A stretch of DNA of 64,000 nucleotides from Oscheius sp. JU75. Taxonomy: Eukaryota > Nematoda > Chromadorea > Rhabditida > Rhabditidae. Below are positions 36,412 to 46,456 of this stretch, one piece after another; position 1 is the stretch's first letter; every line of letters starts with the position of its first letter. A program made the translations under genes and the position numbers. Where the stretch lies: contig JASJZC010000001.1 of the NCBI GenBank assembly GCA_037178855.1, forward strand, positions 1,426,001-1,490,000, written 5' to 3'. The notes beneath the pieces were generated by a model that was given only the letters and a program-made list of their open reading frames with translations, ran no database searches and was not told where the DNA came from.

Positions 36412-39400
36412 TTATGCATTGAAATGACTCTGTATCCTTTCCAGTCCAAGAATCTTCTTTGACATCTCCCGAAGCTCGTACTTTTTGACCTAAAGTCCCA
36501 TAAGTAACAGTGTCAGTAACTCTTACCTTTCCAGTAGCTGTCAACGGAAAGTCTTCCTCCTTTTTGATCAGAACATACGCTGGGATCTTGTAGCTCGTGA
36601 TCTTGTCCCGACAGTCACTCTTGATCTGTTCCTCCGTCACTGTATCTATCCCTGGCTGGAGTCGAACCCATGCACATACAGCCTCTCCCAGTCGGTCGTC
36701 GGGGACCCCGATGACATGAGCATCGGCTATATAGGGCAGTGTGAAGAGAAACTGCTCGACCTCTGTCGGGAAGATGTTCTCTCCCCCTCGAATGATCATT
36801 TCCTTGCTACGACCCACAATACAGATCGAGCCGTCCTCGTTCATTGAGGCCGTGTCTCTGAACTGGACTGGTACTGTCTGCTTGACTCTTGACTCTACCC
36901 TGTGTGGTACCATCTATCTGGAGTGATCTCTTTCTTCGTCTTCTCCTCGTCTCCCCAATAGCCTCTCATGACCATGTAGCCTCGGGATATGAGCTCGCCT
37001 TGACTGCCTCTCGGGACCACTTTTCCCTGTTTGTCCACGATAGCTATCTAGAAGAGTTTCTGTGGATCTTACAACGAAACTATCATCTTCGTGGTGGGGC
37101 CAAATTGCTTCAGTTTAGCATGCTTGGATACCCACTTGGAACTATTACAAAAATGAAACAACAAACCTGCGAACCGAACTTGCGACCTTCTGCAGCACTC
37201 TTACCCACTGCGCTATGCGGTGCAAACTGACTGCTCTATCCTAGAAAGCTCTTGAATTCTCTTAGTCGGTCCATCATAGCGGTTGTGGCTCGCTGACTAA
37301 CGCTATGATGGGCTACTCAAATTTCTCAAGGTGACATAGTATTTTCAATTACAATGCTTTCTCAAATAGACAGGCACTTCAAACTCTCAAAAACTTGTCT
37401 CACCTCCGTATTTGGCATGATGTAGCCCACATTCCTGACTCTCTGAGCCTGATCCTCGTTCAAATGAGTCATGGTGATTACAGGACTCAGTTCCGTGCTC
37501 CCATAGCAGATGTACAGCTCCTTCATGTTCAGATCCCGCTGCATGTGTTCGCACAGAGCTTGGGGACACGGTGCGCCGGCTATGTAGCCTCCAGTGATGG
37601 TAGAAACATCGTGTTTCTTCAGATTCGGCGAGGCTAGCATGTCAATGAACATAGTTGGGGTCCCGAAGATGAAATTGCACTTCTCTTCCTCGATAGACCG
37701 GATGACCTGGTCGATCTGGAAGTTGATGGCCGGGAAGACACAGGTCTGCTTGTGGACAGCGGCATTGAGGGTTCCCATCATGCACCCGAAGGCATGGTAC
37801 AGGGGGTTGGGGATGCAGACGATCTTATCCTGGAACGGAATTGTATAGAGCGATAGACAGTGAGACAGAGAGGCAGGGAGACGGAGAGATAGATTGTAAG
37901 ACAGACAGAGAGACAAAGAGACAGACTCACCTTCCTGTTCCATCCACTCCTCTGACCCGTAAAGTAGGCGTTATTGACTATATTGTGATGGGTGAGAGTA
38001 GCAGCCTTTGGGTATCCGGTAGTCCCACTGGTATACTGTAATGGTCTGACTTTTGAATTCTGACAGTCTATCTGTAGAGGAAATCGCACTTATCCCTCCC
38101 CCCCACGAAAAAATTCCCCCCTCGTTTTTGGTGGGAAGTTTTGAATTTCGAACTACCCCTGCCCTTGTAAACACCGTGCAAGGTGGGGGAACAAACTGAA
38201 ATATGCGGGGGTGAAATTGCAGAGGTGTGGGCTTTACCGGCGGGGGGATGACTAATAACTAACCCCTACCTGTATATTGATTGGTTCATCGGGCAGCACT
38301 CGGTTTTCCGCCTCTTCCAGATCTCGGAAAGCCTCACTTCCTGCTCCATCCCAAACTTCGGAGAAGCTCCAAGCTCCTCTGAAAATCAGAGAGTGACAGT
38401 AACGGTGACCCTCACCTGAGTGGCACTTCATTGCCCCATACTATGACATGTTCAAGGTCTGGAAGCTCCCGACTGGACAAGGAACCGTGTCCAGGTTTGG
38501 CTGAGGCCACCGATGGACAGATCTAAACTGTCTCTGTCTCATATATTGTCTCTCAGTTTTCGGTCTTGCTGTCTCTCTGTCAACCTACATCATTAATCAG
38601 TGACATGTAGTTGTTCTTCTTGAACTGTTTTGGGGTGACCAAAGCCCGGACACCCACTGTCCGAAGGGCATACAGTAGTTCTCTGGACTTGTAGGCCGGA
38701 TTGATGTTGACTTGAATCATTCCGGCCATGGCTGTTCCGAACTGACAAACTGTCCATTCGTAGTAATTGTGGCCTGAATGGAGAAAGTAACAGTGACAGT
38801 TATACTCACCCCACACCCCAACTCTGTCTCCCTTCCTCAATCCCAGAGCAATCAATCCAGCAGCGAACTTTCTTGCATCCTCATGGACTTGTCTAAAGGT
38901 TTTTCGAATGTTCTGCTGCTTGAAGATGAGAAACTCCTTATCCGGTTTCTTCTCGACTGCCTTGGTCAGTGTCTCACCGACTGTCTAAAAACACAAGTGG
39001 TCTGACATAGCCTAACTTACATGAAATTTCAAGGGTTGATTGGTGGCTCCATGCTCATAGCTCAGTTTGGTTTTCGATCGTCTGAAAAGTCCCAGGTTTC
39101 CATGTTTCTGAGTTTCTTCTATTATAGCATTGCTCAAGTAAACAAGGGGAAACCAGACGTGTTGCAGTCCTACACGGCTCTTCACTTACACGCCGAGGTA
39201 ATATGGCTCTCGCTTCTAGTTTTCTGCGAGTGCTCGGTCTCTACTGTGGTTTTCTTGTTCAAAATGGCATTTTTCAGCTTATTGATGTTCTGCAAAGTTA
39301 TTGTCCTTAGGCTACAACTATGCAGACCATCAAAGCTGTCACAAATGACATTATAGACTAGAAAAAGTGGTCAGAACCTGGCCTAGTGGTGAGTGTTATG

Positions 39401-39565
39401 AGTGGCGATTGCAGTGTGACCATTTCGTGGTTTTTTTTTTACGTGGTTACATGATTTTGAAGAGATTCTTGTAGGAAACGCCCATTTTTCTATGCAAATA
39501 AGCAATAAATAACCCTACCTGATTACCAGTCCAATTCCTCGAAAGCCAGCTTCTTTCAGCACCAT
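36412..39565 (-). CDS. ACSF2: Medium-chain acyl-CoA synthetase family member 2, mitochondrial type
   Basis: Eleven exons on the minus strand: 39565-39519, 39081-39021, 38984-38810, 38773-38589, 38522-38416, 38378-38270, 38035-37931, 37829-37404, 37047-36899, 36857-36527, 36489-36412; 590 aa. It activates fatty acids to acyl-CoA via an acyl-adenylate. Motifs in order: GLRKGDRVGVWG, INPAYKSRELLYAL, the AMP-binding P-loop YTSGTTGYPKAATLTHHN, PLYHAFGCMMGTL, YICYGSTELSPV, RGYWGDEEKT, WYHTGDTASM (the conserved TGD aspartate), GRSKEMIIRGGENIFPTEVE and the C-terminal catalytic Lys region PLTATGKVKKYEL. The first exon (MVLKEAGFRGIGLVI) is basic/hydrophobic, compatible with mitochondrial import, but is the least certain part and has no acceptor close to its ATG. 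Several introns are only 36-41 nt and carry GTTACTGACA-type repeats. Confidence 0.94.
37168..37228 (-). repeat. tRNA-like SINE head
   Basis: In the 356-nt intron of ACSF2, sense orientation to the gene. Minus strand: A box ATAGCGCAGTGGGTAAGAG and B-box-like AGTTCGGTTCGC. The acceptor stem does not pair. It resembles the unit at 61556-61605. Confidence 0.45.
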
Positions 39566-41700
39566 TGAGAGCAGAGATTACCAGGACAGCGGCAATTCTT
39601 GACCGATTAAGATGGCGTGTTTCTAATTTGATCGATTCCTTGGTGGAAAAAAACTTGATAAGAGGTCAAAAATGTCTTAAGCAGACCATATCGATTACAT
39701 AAAAATACTGTCGGTATAGAACAAATAATCAGTCTGGACTACAGCAGAGATGGGAACAAAAAGAGGGACAGCCGTCTCTCTGATTACAACCAAACGAGTT
39801 CCTCCAAGCAGTTTTTTGACCTATTGGGTTAGCATGGGTCAAAGACATGGGTGGGGGCAGGGAGAGAGAGAGTCTTGACAGCAACCTTTTTAAACTGTGA
39901 GAAGCAGAGAACGATGAGAGATAAGCCGCGTGAGAGATAGTTGAAAAAGACTAGGTGGCCGTTTGGAGTTGGAACTGTCACAGTACAGTATTCTATCCAG
40001 TAGTCCATGTACAGGCCTCTCAGTCCAGTCTGGATGATCATATGACAGCTGGTTGAGGTCAGCTGGAAGACTCCATTGGGATAGTGTATGTCCTCTTCTC
40101 TTTGACCTCTTTGTTGGAACCTTTTACTCTCGGTAAACGGCTACATTTCCGAAATCTGGAACCATAGTTGGCTAATAGTTCACATGGATCGTGAATAGTT
40201 ATTTTGGCTTTGTTAGCTTCTGAATCGGACTAGAAGAGTATGCTGCCGAGTTGTAGAATGTAAGTGGAAGCTGCATTGGGGAAGGGCGTACAAGGATATG
40301 GATTTGACCTAAGATTATTCAAAGTTTACGGTGGCTCCTCCCTAGACCACTTGGGTTATGGATCCTCCGAGATTCTTCTCTCAGAGTTCACTTCTCACTC
40401 TCACGGACTTTCGCTTCTCCTCATGACTAGAAGTAAACAGTGGCCAATCTCTCGGATCAATCTTGATGACATTCAGCTCAGTTTGAATCCAGTCTCCTTG
40501 TCTCTCTATCACTCTGTCTCTCCATCTCTCTTCCTCTCTGACTCTCAGGCTCTCTTTCTCCCTGTCTCTCAGTCTCTCTGCCTGTCTTGTTGTCTCGCTG
40601 TCTGACAGAGTCAACAACCTCTTTATTACTGTCAATCTACTCGCCTCTGTTTTGTCTTCTCACGCCAATCCGGCTGCTCTGGTAGAGTCATCCTCTCTCA
40701 TTCTCTCGTCGCCTCTCAGTATTTGTCTTTCGTGTATTTGATCACTGTCAGATCGGTCTATCCCATAACTTGACTGCTCCCGAATATGAGTCATACTGGT
40801 TTGACGTTCAAGATCTTCATCCTTTCCTATTCCTACCTCTCTCTATCCTTCTTATTCTCATAAAATCTCTGAAACGGCGACATAAAGAGAAAATCGAAAG
40901 TCTCCCAATTCCTAGCAATGATTCTTTTTGAATAGTCATGAGGTCGTCAATCAGAGAAAGCCATTTTCGACCTGGATGCTATGATGTTGTGTTAGCTGGC
41001 CACACGGGTCTACTACCGTCTCTCTGTCTCCCTGTCTCTCTGCCTCTCTGTCCAATCATTCACCATGTAATCCGACGTGAAATTATACGCATCCTGACGG
41101 TGACAGCTGGACACGCGATGAAATCACTGTTCAAGCAGACAAATATAGGAACAGCGCCTTCCCGGTTATTCGTTACCTCTCTGTCTCTCGCCTCTCAAAT
41201 CTCGTCTCTCAAGCTCTTTCCAATTAGCTCTAAGGCCAATTAAAAAGAGCACTTCTCACATGGATCTATTACTCAGAGTATTCCTCAGAGAGCAGACTCT
41301 GTCTCTGTCTCTTTTCCAGTATTCCTTTCGGCTTGACCTGTTTTCTCTGGAAACTGTTTGTCCCTTCCTCATTCCATCTGATCAGCTGTGTTTGTGCACC
41401 CACGGGAGCCGTCTTTCTTCGCGCCTGAATATAGTTATCACGGGATCAAATGAGAAACTCTGCCGCTGCAAAATGACCCTTTGCTCGTAATTTATGCACA
41501 CCGACAGCAATCATTAGGACCTCCACCATCATTGCTAAGCCAAGGGCAACCCCTCCGGTCAAACTCTGCACATGTTCCTCCCCTTTAAAATGTGGTCTTT
41601 TTGCCCTTCAGTTTGTGGTCGCGTCCCCAAACATTCCCACACACCCGGGGTACATCTGCCTTTATACGCACCACGGCTCGTTTTGCAGGGAGATAAAAGG
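39566..41700. other. 2.1-kb non-coding stretch upstream of ACSF2
   Basis: No supported exon. CTCTGT/CTCTCA tracts at about 40495-40610 and 41015-41055. A module GATGTTCTGCAAAGTT shared with several SINEs lies just outside this stretch, at 39284, in ACSF2 intron 1. Confidence 0.4.
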
Positions 41701-42663
41701 GACAGAGACAGAGACAGAGACAGAGACAGAGACAGAGACAGAGACAGAGACAGAGACAGAGACAGAGACAGAGACAGAGACAGAGACAGAGACAGAGACA
41801 GAGACAGAGACAGAGACAGAGACAGAGACAGAGACAGAGACAGAGACAGAGACAGAGACAGAGACAGAGACAGAGACAGAGACAGAGACAGAGACAGAGA
41901 CAGAGACAGAGACAGAGACAGAGACAGAGACAGAGACAGAGACAGAGACAGAGACAGAGACAGAGACAGAGACAGAGACAGAGACAGAGACAGAGACAGA
42001 GACAGAGACAGAGACAGAGACAGAGACAGAGACAGAGACAGAGACAGAGACAGAGACAGAGACAGAGACAGAGACAGAGACAGAGACAGAGACAGAGACA
42101 GAGACAGAGACAGAGACAGAGACAGAGACAGAGACAGAGACAGAGACAGAGACAGAGACAGAGACAGAGACAGAGACAGAGACAGAGACAGAGACAGAGA
42201 CAGAGACAGAGACAGAGACAGAGACAGAGACAGAGACAGAGACAGAGACAGAGACAGAGACAGAGACAGAGACAGAGACAGAGACAGAGACAGAGACAGA
42301 GACAGAGACAGAGACAGAGACAGAGACAGAGACAGAGACAGAGACAGAGACAGAGACAGAGACAGAGACAGAGACAGAGACAGAGACAGAGACAGAGACA
42401 GAGACAGAGACAGAGACAGAGACAGAGACAGAGACAGAGACAGAGACAGAGACAGAGACAGAGACAGAGACAGAGACAGAGACAGAGACAGAGACAGAGA
42501 CAGAGACAGAGACAGAGACAGAGACAGAGACAGAGACAGAGACAGAGACAGAGACAGAGACAGAGACAGAGACAGAGACAGAGACAGAGACAGAGACAGA
42601 GACAGAGACAGAGACAGAGACAGAGACAGAGACAGAGACAGAGACAGAGACAGAGACAGAGAC
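41701..42663. repeat. Perfect GACAGA hexanucleotide array, 160 copies
   Basis: Sixteen consecutive 60-base blocks of pure GACAGA plus a final GAC, with no substitution visible. All six reading frames are open and translate to simple dipeptide repeats (Asp-Arg, Thr-Glu, Ser-Leu, Ser-Val and others), so the long open frames here are artefacts of the repeat. It lies 210 bp upstream of the TRH-receptor-like ATG. Such uniform arrays are often truncated or extended by assembly. Confidence 0.98.
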
Positions 42664-42873
42664 GTGTTCATTTGCCCTCCCATTCTCTGACCCGAACAAC
42701 TTTTTCTGCGAAAATCTCGCAAGTACCTAGAAGGGGTCGGAGATCAGTTCTTTTTGCACGCGATGCATATCCCCATTTTTTTCTTCAATATGGGCGTCCC
42801 CGTCCAAGTTCGAAATGCCCGCCTCAGAGATCTCAATTTCCTCCCTTGACATAATAAGCTATTATTTTCAGCC

Positions 42874-45367
42874 ATGGCAAACGCGTCTCTGACTCTGCTG
42901 GACGAGATTTGTGAGGGTCGACGGTTCGCTCCTCCGGACTTCCAGCCGGACCTCCAGTGTCCTCTCTCTACTGAACCCATGTATTCTATTGAGACTCGAC
43001 TCTTGATGAGTCTCATCTTCTCGTCCCTGTCCATTATTGGAGTCGTAGGGAACATACTGGTCATCACTGTAGTCTTGAGAGTCAAGGGAATGGTAAGTGA
43101 AACAGTGAGACAGTTGACATGTACTCTTACAGAAAACTCCAACCAACATGTATCTGGTATCTCTCGCTCTAAGTGACACCCTATTCTTCATCGCCACAGC
43201 TCCAACAGAACTTTCCTACCTTCACATCCCGGTCGGAGACTACCTGTTCGGACATATCGGTCAGTATCCTGTCTCTCTGTCTCTCTATCCCACTTTCTTT
43301 TCCATTTTGCAGTCCCATGATCTGTCTAGACTGAATGGGCCGAAGGGGTCACTAGATATGCAATTTAATTGGGCAGGGGCAGCAATAACAAAGCGCAAAC
43401 AAAATAATTTTTTCAGTGGGTATTGTTAGCGAAACGAGACGAGGATAATGGACTGTCTCTTTTGTTGAGGCCGGTCGTTTGATTACAAGTAGATTCTATT
43501 TTCATTGTCACTGTCAAAATTCATAAACTGAACTGACCTCCGATACGGTTAATAGTATCCAGGGTGTTCCAGCTGATAGGTAATCCCTCTGTGAGAGCAC
43601 TCCCTGTCCTCGTGTTCCATTGTGTAGTGAAGCTGTCAAGTAGAAGCCACTGTAGATCGGTCGACTTCTGACTTAGCTGCATAGAAGTCGAGACAGCTGT
43701 CCGAAAAAGATCAAGCTGTTGTCAAATCCCTCCTAATTGAAGAATTCGTTGATTGTGTTCGAACATAATGTCTCGATCAATAGAAGCGGTAGACCAGTGA
43801 CGAGGCCTTCGAGTAGAAGCCACAGTGCCCTGAGGGACTGGTCACCGACGATTGAGCCATCTGATAGTCGAGATTGTTGTCCAGAACGCACGAGTTAGTA
43901 ACTAATCTTGAAGAATTTGTTGTGGTTGAGTTGCAGAACCCGACGAGTAGAAACAGTTGACCAGTGACAGTAACAGCAGATATGTGAAAGTAGAGTCTAC
44001 TTGCGGAAACGTAATGAAGACTTACCTTCTTCTGACGAGCTGAAGGGACAATTGACAAAGTTTGGGTGTTAACTTCGCAGAACAGGTGGAGCGCCTAGCG
44101 TTGACTAGTCAAGACAAATAGACTTGATACCTGACTCACACTCTGTCGACTTGTCCCTCTGCCAGGATGTTGCTCTGTCTCTCAGTTTCTCTGTCTCTGT
44201 TTCTCTGTCTCTCTGACTCTCTCTACTCTACTTTCAGGCTGTGCAATCTTCACCTATCTGCCCTACCTTGCCATCAACTCCTCCTCCCTCTCCATCACAG
44301 CCTTCACCATTGAGCGTTTCATCGGAATCTGTCATCCCTACCGAGCCCGGTCTATCTGTACTGTCAAGCGAGCCCGTTTGATCATCTTATGTATCTGGGC
44401 CTTTTCCATCGTCTACAATTCGCCCTGGCTGTATCTGGCCAGTCTCAGTGTGGATAAGAACGGAGAGAAGGACTGCTCGTTCCGACAGGATAGGTCCAAT
44501 TGGACATACAAGGTGAGTGACGGTGACTGTCAATGTCAAAGACAAGCTCATTTTAGGTCATGTTTCTCGGTGACTTCTTCGCCTTCTACACGATTCCAAT
44601 GATGCTGAATATCATCATTTATGGCCGGATTGCCGTCACTCTGACCAAATGCGGTCAATTCGAGAGCGAGAAGAGCAAAAGTGAGTCCGTGTGGGGGATA
44701 ACAGTAGCCACTTTGGTTACAAAAAGACTGCCTCATGGGGAGATTGAATACGGAAGCTATAACACTTCTTTGATTCAGTTGGTTAGCCAAAGTGTGAGGT
44801 AGACGACCCCTGAGGGGTCGTAACGGGGCCTTACACGTGTCGGTTTTTATGACAAAGAGACAGATAGAAAGGGAGACAGAAATACAGTCCCAAAGTTCTG
44901 TTGCAGACGGTCACGAAGTACCCACACTAGAGGGTGAGAGTCATGTCAGCGGGCGACGCAAGAGTGCTGGAAAGAACCAGGTAGTCAAAATGCTGGCTCT
45001 GGTCGTACTCGTCTTTGCCACTTGCTGGCTACCGTACCGAGCCATGGTCATGTACAACAGCTTCGCAGAGAGCAAATGGAGTCCCGACTGGTGAGTGACA
45101 GTGACGGTGACTGACGTAGCTTTCTCCAGGTACATCTTCTTTGCGAAGACCCTGATCTTCATCAATTGTGCCATCAACCCCATCCTGTACAACCTCATGT
45201 CTGGCCGATTCCGATCTGCGTTCAAGAGTTTCTTGAAAGGGGAGCCCCAGCTGGGCTATCTCCCAGTGGTAATCAACCGGAACGCTTCAGGACGAACAGC
45301 CTCGGCCAGACAGGACGGGAGTTATCGCGAGAAGACTGGCACAGAAAATACATTTCTCAACTCGTAG
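42874..45367 (+). CDS. Class A GPCR, thyrotropin-releasing-hormone-receptor-like
   Basis: Exons 42874-43092, 43133-43259, 44238-44512, 44557-44680, 44907-45090, 45130-45367; 388 aa. Seven transmembrane segments are visible. N-glycosylation site near the N terminus (NAS). TM1 IIGVVGNILVITVVLR; TM2 TPTNMYLVSLALSDTLFF (family S/A-L-A-D pattern); TM3 GCAIFTYLPYLAINSSSLSI with TAFTIERFIGICHPYRA (ER-F at the DRY position); TM5 FYTIPMMLNIIIYGRI; TM6 KMLALVVLVFATCWLPYRAM; TM7 INCAINPILYNLMS (NPxxY). The ITAFTIER, CWLPYRAMVMYNSF and NPILYNLMSGRFR stretches closely follow TRH receptors. Ligand specificity is inferred only. A TTTTCAG acceptor ends two bases before the ATG. Introns are 40, 978, 44, 226 and 39 nt; introns 3 and 5 are built from GTGACA repeats. 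Confidence 0.88.
43638..43968 (+). repeat. Tandem duplication of a ~160-bp block in GPCR intron 2
   Basis: Two imperfect direct copies, 43638-43801 and 43811-43968. Both start AGTAGAAGCCAC, share TAG-AGTCGAGA, TTGTCC/TGTCC and TGAAGAATT-GTTG blocks in the same order, and end GACCAGTGAC. Confidence 0.6.
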
Positions 45368-45408
45368 AGCCCAAAGATAACGAGACTTAGTCTACGGGTA
45401 CTGTACAT

Positions 45409-45414
45409 AATAAA
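45409..45414 (+). terminator. AATAAA polyadenylation signal (GPCR)
   Basis: AATAAA 42 nt after the GPCR stop codon. The convergent tropomyosin-like gene ends at 45530. Confidence 0.65.
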
Positions 45415-45529
45415 TATTTTGTTCTGAATCTTGACTGTCCTTGTCACTTGTCCGATATTCTTCACGCAAATTCACCAGTTTATTGAAACAACAGTAGCAA
45501 TGGAAGAATGGAAGAGACAATTGTTAGAA

Positions 45530-46456
45530 TCAGAAGAAGGTACTGAAGCCGACGAGACGATCGTTCATGGCGAATTCGGAGAGGTAACCAGTCTTTCCTT
45601 TCAGCTCAGAGTTCTCCTTTTCGACCAGGTTCAGTTGTTCAGTCACGAGGGTCACTGAAAAAGGGCTGTTAGAAAACGAGACAGAGAAAAAGAGAGACAG
45701 AGGCAGAGAGACAGAGAGAAAGAAAGATAACGCGACAAAGAGATCGAAAGACACTTACACTTGGTCTCCGTAGCGTATAGCTTCTTTCCGACTTCTCTGA
45801 CGCGAGCCTTGTACTGGTCCACCTTTTCACCATCCTCCAGCTCCATTTGTGTCTGGGACTCTACGAATACCTGGGAAATTCGTGGGACCGGCTTGACATC
45901 GCACGTATAAGGATCCGACCATTTCGCGGTTGCTGCATCTTTTTGAAGAGGTCGTTCCAGCTCCACACATCGGGCTCTGATGAGGTCCTCCCTGTTCAGA
46001 GCAGCTGTGATCTCTCGCTCCTTCTGCTCTACCATGTCCTTGAAATATACGGCATGATTATTGGCACGTTTCAGCTCTTTCAAGAGATCATCATCTGGAG
46101 AATGATGGGTTGAGACAGAGACATGGATTCTCACTTTGACTCTCCAGCTCTCGAATGTAGGCGATAGCATCGACTTCACACTCTTCCAGGTCCTTCACTC
46201 TCGACAGGCAGTCGACCAGCTTCTTCTCAGCTACTTCCATCCTCGTGATGGATTGGATTTCTGCAACAACCATTGTGTTTTGAACAAAAAATGACTCACT
46301 CTCTTTGACTAGACAGTCACACTTTAAGTGGAGCTCTTCTTCTCGATGGAGCAGATCCAGAACCTGCTGTTCCTGTTCCCGAAGCTGCTTCTTCAGAACG
46401 TTGACCTCGGTCTCAACAGAGAGGGCGGAGATGATTCCGTTGACGAAGGCTTCCAT
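45530..46456 (-). CDS. Divergent tropomyosin-like coiled-coil protein
   Basis: Exons on the minus strand: 46456-46300, 46260-46135, 46094-45759, 45654-45530; 247 aa, matching the 248-aa short tropomyosins. The protein is almost entirely predicted coiled coil: VETEVNVLKKQLREQEQQVL, MEVAEKKLVDCLSRVKDLEE, LLKELKRANNHAVYFKDMVE, YKARVREVGKKLYATETKLT. The last block aligns with the tropomyosin YKxQIKxLxxKLKEAExRAE region, and LIRARCVELE with its CxELEEEL. A non-helical Pro/Trp-containing stretch (KWSDPYTCDVKPVPR) interrupts the coil, and the canonical C-terminal overlap end is not recognisable. It could be a degenerate paralogue or a different coiled-coil family. A CAGCTCAG acceptor ends 17 nt before the ATG. 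Introns are 39, 40 and 104 nt; the last is a GAGACAG repeat. Confidence 0.55.

Noticed and set aside
41559-42730. Five long overlapping open frames (345-387 codons) on both strands
   Set aside because: They are produced entirely by the GACAGA array, which lacks stop codons in all frames; nothing indicates a protein-coding gene.
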